Assembly (NCBI RefSeq): GCF_028869115.1
Contig: NZ_CP079800.1
Location: forward strand, 1,674,001 to 1,738,000
Direction: 5' to 3'
DNA: 64,000 nucleotides
From: Pseudemcibacter aquimaris
GTDB lineage: Bacteria; Pseudomonadota; Alphaproteobacteria; Sphingomonadales; Emcibacteraceae
Part shown: positions 46,495 to 56,082 of the stretch, one piece after another
How the letters are laid out: each line of letters starts with the position of its first letter
Position numbering within the stretch: position 1 is the first letter of the stretch
The notes under the pieces: model-generated
Databases searched by the model: none
Seen by the model: the letters and a program-made list of their open reading frames with translations, nothing else
Told to the model about the DNA's origin: nothing
Made by a program: the position numbers and the translations under genes

Positions 46495-47700
46495 TTAAGC
46501 CAACGATTTCCTATCGAGCATATTTCGGAGCATAAATATTAACACAGGAAGCGATGCAATGCATAAAATTGTAAGATACGCGAGTATATGAATGTTATTT
46601 AGGCTACCGTCCGGATTGGTGCTTAGGATCGCTGTCGCGACAATTCCACCAGCGCCCGCGGCCAAATGACGGCAGGTTGACTGCACTGACATATAGGCGG
46701 CCCTTTCCTGCTCATCGGGCGCTTCTGACGCGATACTGGAGGTGACAACACCAATCATCGCCGCACATAACATAAACGAGCAAAATATAAACGGCACAGA
46801 CATAAACGGTTGATGCAAATAACCATCTGCAAGCACGCATACATAAAAAACTGTAATGATAAACGAAAGCAACCGACTGCCGTATTTATCAACAATCCGT
46901 CCGGTTAACATCATGGCAATGAAACTAAGCGATCCACCAACGAAATAAATTTCATCTAAACCTTCGCGGTCAAACCCAAGATTAAAGATAAAATAATTAA
47001 TCGATCCGGCAAAAAGCATAAATTGGGCAAAGCTTTGTAAGGATGCCATAATGTATGATGTTCTGATGATCGGTTTTTTAACCATCGGCAAAATGGGAAC
47101 CTTTTTAGTCTTATCCGTGTTTTCATCAATATGACCAGTCATTGACGGCAATAAGAAATAAATAGCAATACATACAATACCGCTGAAAATGCCTATAACA
47201 ATAAATGGCATGGTCCAATCCATTAATCCGGCCAGTTTAAGCGCAAATGGAATACCAAACACACTGGAAACGGTAAATGCACTGGACACAATCGCAATGG
47301 AACGCGCGCGCCTTGAAATGGGAACCACATCAACCACCATCGAAAGGCTTAATGCGGTTACCGGCCCACCAAAAATGCCCGCAAGCGTTCGTGCGGCCAA
47401 CATACTATAGGTATCATATGCAAACGAACATAGGTATGTGGACACCGCAAGCCCCGCGAGGAAGAAAAGCACAGCGCGTTTACGGTCAAAGCGGTCCAGA
47501 TAAGGCGCCATGACGATCGCCGATATGGCGGCGGCAAAAGTATAAATCCCGCCAAGCAAGCCCATACGCGAGGACGGAATACCAATTGACGTGGTAAGAT
47601 CCGGCCCGAGGGGCAATATAATCATAAAATCAAGGACGTTCGCCAGCTGGATCAGTGCCGCAAGCCAAACCACCTTGCGTTCTAACTGAATGTCTGACAT
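46495..47700 (-). CDS. MFS transporter
   Basis: A 401-residue permease with 12 predicted helices, of the DHA1-like drug/arabinose exporter group. The loop 2-3 motif appears as YLDRFDRKRAVLF, and the N-terminal half contains VWLAALIQLANVLDFMIILPLGPDL. A charged loop in the middle (about residue 195-205, HIDENTDKTKK) separates the halves. It is upstream of kynA on the same strand with a 55-bp gap, so it may be co-transcribed and move tryptophan-related compounds, but that is only suggested by position. Confidence 0.92.
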   Translation of the reverse strand: MSDIQLERKVVWLAALIQLANVLDFMIILPLGPDLTTSIGIPSSRMGLLGGIYTFAAAISAIVMAPYLDRFDRKRAVLFFLAGLAVSTYLCSFAYDTYSMLAARTLAGIFGGPVTALSLSMVVDVVPISRRARSIAIVSSAFTVSSVFGIPFALKLAGLMDWTMPFIVIGIFSGIVCIAIYFLLPSMTGHIDENTDKTKKVPILPMVKKPIIRTSYIMASLQSFAQFMLFAGSINYFIFNLGFDREGLDEIYFVGGSLSFIAMMLTGRIVDKYGSRLLSFIITVFYVCVLADGYLHQPFMSVPFIFCSFMLCAAMIGVVTSSIASEAPDEQERAAYMSVQSTCRHLAAGAGGIVATAILSTNPDGSLNNIHILAYLTILCIASLPVLIFMLRNMLDRKSLA

Positions 47701-47831
47701 TTAAAACCTGTTTTCAATATTCGCTTCTTTGGTCTATGGGGACTATAAACTTACATTCTTTTTTAATCAATTCGATAGTTGTCATAAAAAATGATAAATG
47801 CTAGCTTACTGAAATACTGTTAGGGGGACAC

Positions 47832-49823
47832 ATGCATTTGATTTTTACTCACACCTTTCGATTACTTATTGCCTTATTGTTTTTGACAAAATTTTCATTT
47901 GCAGACATCGATAAAGCAACCACAGCATATAATGACGAAGATTATGAGCTAGCTTTTCATTTATTAACAGAAGAAGTTAAAAACAATGAAAATGTAGAAG
48001 CACTTTATATGCTTGGTGATTTGTATTTCTACGGACATGGCACCGATCAAGATTACAAAAAAGCCTTAAAATATTTTGATCTTGCCGGAGAGTTTGGAGA
48101 TAGAGAAGCTTTGTATAGTGTTGGTTTTATATATAGCCGTTCTTTAGGCGTTAAAACAGATTATGCAAAAGCGATGAATTATTTTTTAAAAGCCGCAGAA
48201 TTTGGGCATGTTCAATCACAATACGAAATTGGTGATTTATATTATTTTGGACGAGGAACAAGTATAAATTTAGAAGAAGCAGTATCTTGGTACACAAAAG
48301 CAGCAAATCAAGATAACCCGCCTTCACTTTATAGCCTTGGATATATGCATCATCATGGTGAATATTTTGAAGCAGATATTAATCATGCATTAGATTTATA
48401 CAAAAGAGCCGCATACTTAAATGACTCTGACGGACAATATGCTTTGGCCGAACTATATCACTACGGAACTGGAGTAGAGCAAGATTTCTCTTTGGCATTT
48501 AATCTATACAGCAAAGCAGCTGATCAAAACCATTCTGAAGCTCAAAATGCGTTGGGTATAATGTATGAAAATGCAGAGAGTGTAGATCAGGATTTTAATA
48601 AAGCTCTTGAATGGTATTCTATTGCTTCTGAAAATGGATCATATAATGCCATGAATAATCTTGGGGATTTGTATTTTTATGACAATGGTGTTGAACAAGA
48701 TTACGAAAAAGCATTCGAATGGTTTAACAAAGCGGCACAAGCAGGTAACGCAATTGCAAATTATAATATTGGGTACATGTATGAATATGCTTTAAGTGTA
48801 CCAGAAAACCTTCAAGAAGCCATTAAGTGGTATGAGAAAGGCATTGAATTAAATAATGAAGATTCCCACTATGCATTAGCAGAGTTATATTATTATGGAA
48901 AAGGATTAAAACAAGATTTTTCCAAAGCTCTTGAACTATACAAGTTTGCTGCGCAGAATGACATCGTTGATGCACTATATTCACTTGGATACATGTATCA
49001 AAACGGCCAAGGCACTAAAAAAAATATTGAAGAAGCAATCAAGTATTATTCATTAGCATACGAAAATGACAAGCCAGAAGGTGCATTTAATATTGCTCAA
49101 ATACATTACAATAATGAATTTGAAGGAAGCAATTTGGATGATGCGGTTAAATGGTTCACGAAATCAGGGTCAAAAGGATATGCCCAAGGCTATTACATGG
49201 CAGCCTATATTCAGCATTTAAGTTCAGAACCAATAAACAACATAAATGAAATTATTCATTTATATGAAAAAGCTGTAGAATTGAATTATAGCGATGCCGC
49301 CCTCAATATTGGGGCTATTTACCAAAATGCAACTGGTGTAGAAAAAGATGAATTAAAAGCAATTGAATTTTATAAGAAAGCAATCAATATCGATGAAAAT
49401 TTAGTGGCTTATAATAATTTAGCAAGTATCCATACAAGCGGCGCGCAAGAACATCGCGACTATGAAAAAGCATTTCAATATCTTCAAAAAGCAGTTAATG
49501 GCGGTTCAAAAGAAGCAGAATTCAATATGGGGCAATTTTATTTCAATGGTTATTTTGTTGAGCAAAATTATGACACCGCAATTGAATACTATAAAAAAGC
49601 AGCTTCCCAAAAATATGTTAAAGCTTATCAAATGCTCGCAATCGCTTATGCAGCTAAAGGAGATAAAGAAAGTTTGATCAATGCATATATGTGGACCATT
49701 ATTGGAAGCGAAAATAATTTTATGAATTCAGCGATTAATCTAGCTAAGTTAAATCTACGTATGTCCACTGACGATGTTGAAAAGGCACAGGAAATGCTAG
49801 TAGAATGGAAGGCTTCAAACTAA
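47832..49823 (+). CDS. large exported Sel1-repeat protein
   Basis: A 663-residue protein with a signal peptide (ending FSFA-D, residue 25) and about sixteen 36-residue Sel1 repeats covering nearly the whole mature chain (e.g. ALYMLGDLYFYGHGTDQDYKKA). Repeats form an alpha-solenoid for protein-protein contacts. The gene is noticeably more AT-rich than its neighbours and has a strong AGGGGG ribosome binding site. It ends against the convergent DHFR-like gene with no spacer. The longer paralogue-like relative of the Sel1 protein at 33222, but not close in sequence. Function unknown. Confidence 0.9.
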   Translation: MHLIFTHTFRLLIALLFLTKFSFADIDKATTAYNDEDYELAFHLLTEEVKNNENVEALYMLGDLYFYGHGTDQDYKKALKYFDLAGEFGDREALYSVGFIYSRSLGVKTDYAKAMNYFLKAAEFGHVQSQYEIGDLYYFGRGTSINLEEAVSWYTKAANQDNPPSLYSLGYMHHHGEYFEADINHALDLYKRAAYLNDSDGQYALAELYHYGTGVEQDFSLAFNLYSKAADQNHSEAQNALGIMYENAESVDQDFNKALEWYSIASENGSYNAMNNLGDLYFYDNGVEQDYEKAFEWFNKAAQAGNAIANYNIGYMYEYALSVPENLQEAIKWYEKGIELNNEDSHYALAELYYYGKGLKQDFSKALELYKFAAQNDIVDALYSLGYMYQNGQGTKKNIEEAIKYYSLAYENDKPEGAFNIAQIHYNNEFEGSNLDDAVKWFTKSGSKGYAQGYYMAAYIQHLSSEPINNINEIIHLYEKAVELNYSDAALNIGAIYQNATGVEKDELKAIEFYKKAINIDENLVAYNNLASIHTSGAQEHRDYEKAFQYLQKAVNGGSKEAEFNMGQFYFNGYFVEQNYDTAIEYYKKAASQKYVKAYQMLAIAYAAKGDKESLINAYMWTIIGSENNFMNSAINLAKLNLRMSTDDVEKAQEMLVEWKASN

Positions 49824-50360
49824 TCATTTCTTAAGATTATAATGCACTGTAAGCAAGCCATTATCGTATTTTGTGACATTCTTAAGATCCAGCCGCTTTT
49901 CCACATTGATGTTGGCAAATAATGGAATACCTTCGCCGATGATGATGGGTACCATGGTGATGATCAATTCATCAACCTGCCCGTCATTAATAAAATCCTG
50001 AACAACTTTGCCGCCATCGATATATAAATTCTGGCATCCCATTTCATTCATACACTGAACGGCTTCTTCAGGTTTTCCCTCAAACGGGATGATCTCACCT
50101 TCAACGAAATCGGGAATTTCAATATCACGGGTGGTTAGCACCATGACTTTTCGGTCGCCGTAGATCCACTGCCCGTAACCAAGAACCATATCATATGAAT
50201 TCCGCCCCATGATCAGCCCGTCAATACCGCCAATATAATCTTCCCAGCCGTAATCTTCGTCATCTGGGGCCGGATCAACTGCATCAAGGAAATCAACCGC
50301 GCCATCTTTACGCGCGATAAAACCATCCAGTGAACACCCAAGATAAACGAAATTTGTCAT
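49824..50360 (-). CDS. dihydrofolate reductase / RibD C-terminal family protein
   Basis: A 178-residue NADPH-binding reductase-fold protein: SLDGFIARKDG at the N-terminus, LIMGRNSYDMV, VMVLTTR and NLYIDGGKVVQDFI are the usual RibD_C/DHFR-like signatures. Such stand-alone proteins are usually annotated as dihydrofolate reductase family. True DHFR activity is doubtful. TAGGGAG ribosome binding site before the ATG. Single gene, convergent with the Sel1 gene and divergent from the aminopeptidase. Confidence 0.92.
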   Translation of the reverse strand: MTNFVYLGCSLDGFIARKDGAVDFLDAVDPAPDDEDYGWEDYIGGIDGLIMGRNSYDMVLGYGQWIYGDRKVMVLTTRDIEIPDFVEGEIIPFEGKPEEAVQCMNEMGCQNLYIDGGKVVQDFINDGQVDELIITMVPIIIGEGIPLFANINVEKRLDLKNVTKYDNGLLTVHYNLKK

Positions 50361-50456
50361 GATAGCTCCCTAGTTATTGATCCATTACGTTCTTAATGAT
50401 AGCTTATTTTTCGTTAAAAATCATCCATAACGAATTTTGTAAGGATTGATCCGATT

Positions 50457-53003
50457 ATGAATAAACTACGTGCTGTTTTTGTGTGTCTTTTATTAAGTTT
50501 TAATACTATCGCCTTTGCCCAGGATATCCCGGTTGTGGATGGCGTTTCATGGGAACTTGCATCATACCGAAAGGCCGCGATTAGCGAGCTTAACTATGAT
50601 CTGGTTTTAAATATTCCGGAACGTCCGGATGTGCCGATTAAGGCCACATCGGAAATTACATTTAAATTAAGTGATAATTCAAAAGACCTGCAGCTTGATT
50701 TCAAAGAGAAAAAATCCAACCTACGCCGCATTTGGGTCAATGGCGTAAAACGCAAGATCAATCATCAAAATGAACATATTATTATTGACCAAGAACATCT
50801 TGGTGTCGGTAGCAACCGTATCAAGATAGAATATTTCGCGGGCGACGGTGCATTAAACCGTTCCCCGAATTTTATGTATACTTTGTTTGTGCCGGACCGT
50901 ATGCGCACAAGTTTCCCAAGCTTTGATCAGCCGAACTTAAAAGCAACATATGATTTATTCTTGAATATTTCCGATAAATGGGAAGCGATTTCAAGCGCAC
51001 CCATCGTAAGCGAGCGAACCAGACGCGGTAAAAAAGAAATCAAGTTTGAAACATCCGACGTGATGAGCACATATTTATTTTCATTTGTCGCAGGGCGTTT
51101 TAACAAGGTTAAGAAAACAATAGACGGCGTGGAAATGACCATGCTGCACCGTGAACCAGACGAGGAAAAAGCAAAACGCAATGAAGAGGAAATATTCAAA
51201 CTTCATAAAGCGTCACTTGATTATATGGAAGAATATACGGGCATAAAACATCCGTTTAAAAAGTTTGGCTTTGCATTAATCCCAAGCTTTCAATTTGGCG
51301 GCATGGAACATGTGGGTGCCATTCAATATAAATCATCCACATTGATGCTTGATGAAAACCCGTCACCCAATGAATTATTATCCCGCGCGGCCCTTATCGC
51401 CCATGAAACGGCCCATATGTGGTTTGGTGATATGGTTACGATGGATTGGTTCAATGATGTCTGGACAAAGGAAGTCTTCGCAAACTTTTTTGCGGCGAAA
51501 GCCGTGAACCCGAGCTTTCCTAAAATCAATCATAAATTAAGAACCCATCTTGGATTACATCCTGGTGCTTATAGCGTTGACCGTTCCGAAGGACCAAACC
51601 CGATTAGACAGGAATTACCGAACTTAAATGAAGCCGGTACCATGTATGGCGACATTATTTACAATAAAGCCCCTATCATGATGCAACAGTTAGAAGCCAT
51701 GATTGGCGAGGAAAAATTCCGCGAAGGTATTCAGGAGTATTTAAAAACATTTGCCTATGCCAATGCAACCTGGCCCGACCTGATCGATATTCTTGATCGC
51801 CGCACAACAAAAGACCTTAAAACCTGGAGCGAGGTTTGGGTCAACACACCAGGCAGACCACATTTCAAGGTCGCAGAAAATAATGGTCAGATTATACTTT
51901 CACAAGATGACCCACTATTAATGGAACGTGATTGGCCGCAAAGCTTTGTTGTGAATAACAAGGCGGCAGCATATCCGATATCTTATGAAAATAGTGCAAT
52001 TAACCTAAGCAATCTGGGCAATAATATTAATGATGATATTTTATTAAATGCGGATGGCATGGGTTATGGATTGTTTCCAGTTGATAAAAATTATTTACGT
52101 GAAAACTGGGATAGTTCTGATGAATTGGAACGTGCTGCATTCTTTGTCAGTCTTTATGAACAATTGCTCGAAGGAAACGGCACCATAAGTCCCGAAGAAT
52201 ATATCGATTTGATTATTTGGACTTTGGACAAAGAAGATAACACGTTAATCATCAATCATATTATGCGCCAAACGATCTCAATATATTGGTCACTGTTTAG
52301 CGCAGAAGGCAGAATGGCCATTGCCCCTCGTCTTGAAACAAAACTTTGGCAAATGGTTATTGATAAAAACAAAGAAACCAGCCTGCGCAGATCGTTATTC
52401 AGAAGCTATGCCAACATCGCATTAACGGAACAGGCAATCCAGAATGTAAAAGAAATATGGCAAGAGCAATCAATTGCAAGCGAACTTAACCTTGCGACCC
52501 GTGATTACACCAATCTGGCGGCGAACCTCGCGATTAAATTACCGGATCAGGCAGAAGACATCATCAAGGATCAAATACCACGCATAAACGGCCTTGATAA
52601 TCAGCGCCGTTTCGAATTTATTCGTTTTGCACTATCACCCGATCAGGACGTACGCGATAAATTTTATGATGCCCTGATGAATGTGAATAACCGACATACG
52701 GAAAGATGGGTGTTAACGGCGCTTGAATATCTTCATCACCCGTTAAGAGCAAAAAATTCAGAGAAATATTTGCAACGGTCATTGGAAATTTTACAAGAAA
52801 TTCAGATAACCGGTGACATCTTTTTTCCGGGTCGTTGGCTTGCTGCAAATTTCAAATATTATCAATCCGACAGTGCCGTAAATACAGTTAGGGGGTTTCT
52901 GAATCAGCGCCCAGCCTACAATAAACAACTGCGTTTAAAAATATTACAGGAAACGGATCCTTTATTCAGAGCCAACAAAATTATTAAACAAGCGTACAAT
53001 TAA
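50457..53003 (+). CDS. M1 family metallopeptidase, exported
   Basis: An 848-residue zinc aminopeptidase with a signal peptide (ending AFA-Q, residue 21). The zinc site is H316-E-T-A-H320 with the third ligand E339 exactly 18 residues later. The exopeptidase motif is GGMEH (281-285) where most family members have GAMEN, and the usual WLNEGFA reads WTKEVFA; the changed motif Asn may alter N-terminus recognition. A C-terminal helical ERAP1-like domain follows (about 550-840). It probably trims peptides in the periplasm. Confidence 0.93.
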   Translation: MNKLRAVFVCLLLSFNTIAFAQDIPVVDGVSWELASYRKAAISELNYDLVLNIPERPDVPIKATSEITFKLSDNSKDLQLDFKEKKSNLRRIWVNGVKRKINHQNEHIIIDQEHLGVGSNRIKIEYFAGDGALNRSPNFMYTLFVPDRMRTSFPSFDQPNLKATYDLFLNISDKWEAISSAPIVSERTRRGKKEIKFETSDVMSTYLFSFVAGRFNKVKKTIDGVEMTMLHREPDEEKAKRNEEEIFKLHKASLDYMEEYTGIKHPFKKFGFALIPSFQFGGMEHVGAIQYKSSTLMLDENPSPNELLSRAALIAHETAHMWFGDMVTMDWFNDVWTKEVFANFFAAKAVNPSFPKINHKLRTHLGLHPGAYSVDRSEGPNPIRQELPNLNEAGTMYGDIIYNKAPIMMQQLEAMIGEEKFREGIQEYLKTFAYANATWPDLIDILDRRTTKDLKTWSEVWVNTPGRPHFKVAENNGQIILSQDDPLLMERDWPQSFVVNNKAAAYPISYENSAINLSNLGNNINDDILLNADGMGYGLFPVDKNYLRENWDSSDELERAAFFVSLYEQLLEGNGTISPEEYIDLIIWTLDKEDNTLIINHIMRQTISIYWSLFSAEGRMAIAPRLETKLWQMVIDKNKETSLRRSLFRSYANIALTEQAIQNVKEIWQEQSIASELNLATRDYTNLAANLAIKLPDQAEDIIKDQIPRINGLDNQRRFEFIRFALSPDQDVRDKFYDALMNVNNRHTERWVLTALEYLHHPLRAKNSEKYLQRSLEILQEIQITGDIFFPGRWLAANFKYYQSDSAVNTVRGFLNQRPAYNKQLRLKILQETDPLFRANKIIKQAYN

Positions 53004-53098
53004 ACTTAAAGTTTAGTTTTCACTAATGTTACTATTTGTTGACAATTCAAATTTATTGATTATTTTTTATGAAAATAAAAATTGATCGTAGGGGAAAA

Positions 53099-53650
53099 AT
53101 GGGTCGGGAGCCATTAAAAACAATCACTTTTGACGAGGAAAGACGTGAATATAATTGTCACATTTTTCCAATCGGTATCGACGTGTGCCATGAATATGAA
53201 GAGTTGAAAAGCTTTTACGATCTTTGGAACGACATTCGTGGCAACAGAAGACTTCCCAATGTTCAGGATATTACATTTGAAACCTTGAAAGGTTGGCATT
53301 CGTCCGTCCGCCTTGTTGAATATGGCGAGGATATCAAAGGCCCCAAAACCATCAAGATTATGGGGGAAAAATTCGCCCGTCTTTGGGGCAAGGAAAGCAT
53401 GTATTCCAAAATCAATTCCGAAAACCCACCCCCACCGGACATTGTTGAAAAATATTATGAATATTTACAAGTGATCTATGATTACAATTATTGCATCGGT
53501 GTGGGAAATGTCATTGACGAAGAAGGGCAAGAACAACGCATCCTTTGGATTGACTTACCACTTTCGTCTGGTGACGATAATGTCACCCATGCGATCGGTG
53601 CAATGGTCATGCTTGAACAGGATTCCCCCAAATTAAAAGCCATCGCATAG
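53099..53650 (+). CDS. PAS_5-type domain protein
   Basis: A 183-residue soluble protein. The segment FYDLWNDIRGNRRLPNVQDIT and the following LKGWHSSVRLVEY match the pattern of the alphaproteobacterial PAS_5 (DUF1488-like older name uncertain) family, a PAS fold without an attached output domain. The ATG at 53099 is chosen because AGGGG lies 5-8 bp upstream; the ATG at 53069 has none. It may be a small sensory or regulatory protein. It follows the aminopeptidase by 95 bp and has no recognisable partner nearby. Confidence 0.75.
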   Translation: MGREPLKTITFDEERREYNCHIFPIGIDVCHEYEELKSFYDLWNDIRGNRRLPNVQDITFETLKGWHSSVRLVEYGEDIKGPKTIKIMGEKFARLWGKESMYSKINSENPPPPDIVEKYYEYLQVIYDYNYCIGVGNVIDEEGQEQRILWIDLPLSSGDDNVTHAIGAMVMLEQDSPKLKAIA

Positions 53651-53710
53651 CGTTTTTCATTTACAGCACCTAAGAATTATCGTAAACGGCATTAAGTTAA
53701 GGAGTGCCGT

Positions 53711-54031
53711 ATGATTAAATTATTGATTAAAGACCCTGTTTATCGCCTAAGAATGCTTGCTGTACTCGAAGGATTTTCACTTATATTCCTATTATTCGTA
53801 TCAATGCCGATGAAATATTATCTTGGTTTTGCAACATTCAGTTTTTATGTGGGTGCAATTCATGGCGGCCTATTCGTAATTTATGTCATCTTATCACTTG
53901 AAGTATTAATCCGTCGCCGTTATTCATTTTTTGGCTTTCTGCGCACATTCATTGCTTCAAGTGTTCCTTTTGGTACGTTCTTAAACGATAAATGGCTTAA
54001 AAAACATCAATTTGATTTTGCCGCTGCTTGA
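53711..54031 (+). CDS. DUF3817 family membrane protein
   Basis: A 106-residue protein with about three helices. The pattern RLRMLAVLEGFSLIFLLF, then GAIHGGLFVIYV and a final SSVPFGTFLNDKWLKK, matches DUF3817, a small integral-membrane family of unknown function widespread in bacteria. AAGGAG ribosome binding site 6 bp before the ATG. It lies 60 bp after the PAS_5 gene on the same strand and 124 bp before the TetR-like gene. Confidence 0.88.
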   Translation: MIKLLIKDPVYRLRMLAVLEGFSLIFLLFVSMPMKYYLGFATFSFYVGAIHGGLFVIYVILSLEVLIRRRYSFFGFLRTFIASSVPFGTFLNDKWLKKHQFDFAAA

Positions 54032-54155
54032 TCTTTTTTGTAGGTAGTTTCCGCACACCTCAAAAAAACATGCTTTTATCGCTACACACTTGTCATTTTA
54101 TGATATCATCCTATATCAATTAGATAATAATTAATTGCATCAGGTATTAATAAAA

Positions 54156-54740
54156 ATGACCCAGAATGTCACACCGCTTCGTAGTTCAGATTTTGAAGAA
54201 TCCGATAACATTAAAAATTTTCCAAACCGTGATTGGATCGAGGCTGGCATAAAGCTGCTTCGTGAACATGGGCCACACGTACTATCCATTGATGAAATCT
54301 GCACCCTTACAAAAAAAAATGAGCAGGAATTCAATCAAACGTTCGAAGACATTGATAGCTTTTATTCAGCAATTTTTGATTATTGGTACGAGAAAGAAAC
54401 CCTGAAATATATTGATATGATGGATGAAATTGGCGGTGACGCGGAAACCGCGCTTTATACAATGGCAAAAATCACCCATGACATTGACAAGCAAGACGAA
54501 ATCGCCATCCGCAATTTGGCGCTTCGTTGTCCGGAAGCCTGTAATGCGCTCGACCGTGTTGACCGTACCAGACTTGATGTTGCGGCCGGATTATTCAAAG
54601 AAATGGGCTTTTCTGATAAAGACAGCATGATCCGTGCAAAAATTCTCTATACCGCGTCAATCGGCACAGAATACACGAGCATTTCTGCATCACTCGATCA
54701 AAAGTTAGAAATGTTGAAATTATTGCTCGAGAAAAATTAA
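54156..54740 (+). CDS. TetR-like transcriptional regulator
   Basis: A 194-residue protein. Residues 28-75 fit a TetR N-terminal domain (DWIEAGIKLLREHGPHVLSIDEI, then a helix-turn-helix), but the recognition helix (KKNEQEFNQTFEDIDSFYSAI) departs from the usual Tyr-Phe pattern. The C-terminal 115 residues form a helical ligand/dimer domain. The ATG at 54156 is preferred over a TTG 21 bp upstream. It may repress or activate an unlinked target; the palindrome before the RND pump is 30 kb away and no link is shown. Confidence 0.78.
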   Translation: MTQNVTPLRSSDFEESDNIKNFPNRDWIEAGIKLLREHGPHVLSIDEICTLTKKNEQEFNQTFEDIDSFYSAIFDYWYEKETLKYIDMMDEIGGDAETALYTMAKITHDIDKQDEIAIRNLALRCPEACNALDRVDRTRLDVAAGLFKEMGFSDKDSMIRAKILYTASIGTEYTSISASLDQKLEMLKLLLEKN

Positions 54741-54750
54741 AAGAAACTTA

Positions 54751-55209
54751 TCAGGCAGCAAGTGCTTGATTAAGCGCGGATAATAATCCCTTATCACCGC
54801 AGGTATTCACTTGTCTAAAGAATAAAAGTGCATCCATATCATTATTATCATTCAGCAGATTAATCAGCGCAAATAAAGGGCCACTTAAGGTCAGATCAGC
54901 AAACACATCTTCTTCCGAAACATATTCTGTTGTTGAGCCATCCTTCGTAAATGTAATTACAAATGATTTTGAAACATCATCAGGCATCATCAATATACGT
55001 TTACCAGCAAGTTTTTCAAACTTTTCTTTTGCCTGCTCATCAAGCGCGCCAAGGTTTTCATTGATCTTTTGCGATGCAAGATCAATTGGCGGTGACGGAA
55101 ATCTCTTTGTCGTGATCCCGGCTAGATAAAGCGGTGTAAATGTCCCGTGCCCACTTCTGTATGGAGTATAAGATTTTTCGGCTTTCAAACTGCTTTCTGC
55201 GATGTTCAT
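54751..55209 (-). CDS. SCP2-domain protein, UbiT-like
   Basis: A 152-residue protein. The second half reads like an SCP2 sterol-carrier domain of the UbiT (YhbT) type: LAGKRILMMPDDVSKSF, a run ending ADLTLSGPLFALINLL, and the signature LLFFRQVNTCGDKGLLSAL, comparable to the FFRRxLxxxGDTxLG motif. UbiT helps oxygen-independent ubiquinone synthesis with UbiU and UbiV, neither of which is seen here. The ATG at 55209 (AGGG about 10 bp upstream) gives the likely start. Convergent with the TetR-like gene, 10 bp apart. Confidence 0.6.
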   Translation of the reverse strand: MNIAESSLKAEKSYTPYRSGHGTFTPLYLAGITTKRFPSPPIDLASQKINENLGALDEQAKEKFEKLAGKRILMMPDDVSKSFVITFTKDGSTTEYVSEEDVFADLTLSGPLFALINLLNDNNDMDALLFFRQVNTCGDKGLLSALNQALAA

Positions 55210-55334
55210 GTGACAAGTTCCCTCAAGTAATAACAATGAGGGAACTTTGTATCAAATCGCATATATTCAGTATTTGACCTGCGTCAAAAAATACAACTTA
55301 TTTAATAGGTTTAGTATTTTTTCGTTTCTTCTAC

Positions 55335-55949
55335 CTATTGGTTTTCTTCCGGCATAAATGCCGCCATAAACTGGGTCAGTGACATTTCTTCGATTATATT
55401 GATGTTACTTGATGACACACGTTGCTTTTCAATACCCTCTGGTAATTCCGCGTTTGATAGACGGTCAGCAATTTGCATCCAGTCGGTTAATGTTCTTTCT
55501 TCCTTACGCAATGGGAAGATACGTTGAACATGACTGTTGCTGATATATTCAAATGGCGCAATGTTTTTCATCACTGAATTTGTGCCTTCGCAAAGAACGA
55601 AATCTTCGTTGCTTTCGCCCGGCGCGTATTTTTCATTTTTAAATGCAAAAATGAAATATTCCTGATCAGCGCTATTGCTGATGACATCTTTATTCGTGCT
55701 ATAAAGCAGGAAATTATCCGTTCCACCACGGATTGATTTTGTCACTTCAATTTCCATAAATATGCCGCATGATAATTCCTTTGCGCCACGGTATGCCATT
55801 ATTGGCTGTGATGCGACCACTTTGCCGTGAACGACTTTATCGGCATGCTTTGCGTAAGCTTCGTAATTCTGTGGAACTTTTTGCGCATGTGCAAAGGTGA
55901 ACGCGAATGCGCTGGCGATTAAAATTAAAACTATTCGGTATACAATCAT
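55335..55949 (-). CDS. exported protein of unknown function, paralogue 1
   Basis: A 204-residue protein with a signal peptide (ending TFAHA-Q, residue 22). The first mature half shows A.KVVHGKVV, CGIFMEIEVTKSIRGGTDNF and YFIFAF, which is reminiscent of OB-fold NTR/TIMP-like modules by pattern only. Two or three Cys are conserved with the neighbour at 56083. Both end in IIEEM.L..F. The two genes are tandem paralogues on one strand, 133 bp apart. No function can be assigned. Confidence 0.8.
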   Translation of the reverse strand: MIVYRIVLILIASAFAFTFAHAQKVPQNYEAYAKHADKVVHGKVVASQPIMAYRGAKELSCGIFMEIEVTKSIRGGTDNFLLYSTNKDVISNSADQEYFIFAFKNEKYAPGESNEDFVLCEGTNSVMKNIAPFEYISNSHVQRIFPLRKEERTLTDWMQIADRLSNAELPEGIEKQRVSSSNINIIEEMSLTQFMAAFMPEENQ

Positions 55950-56082
55950 TGGCCTTCCTTTACTTAGAGTTAAACTAATTAAGATGCCACGAGGTGAGGA
56001 ATCTTCCCCCCTAGGATTGCTCAGATGTGAACCTTATCGTACCACAAATACGTGTAAAATTACAGGAAAACAGGATTATTCG

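Noticed and set aside
53001-53015. Palindrome TAAACTT-A-AAGTTTA at the aminopeptidase stop codon as a terminator
   Set aside because: Only AT pairs besides one C-G per arm and a one-base centre, so no stable RNA hairpin is expected.
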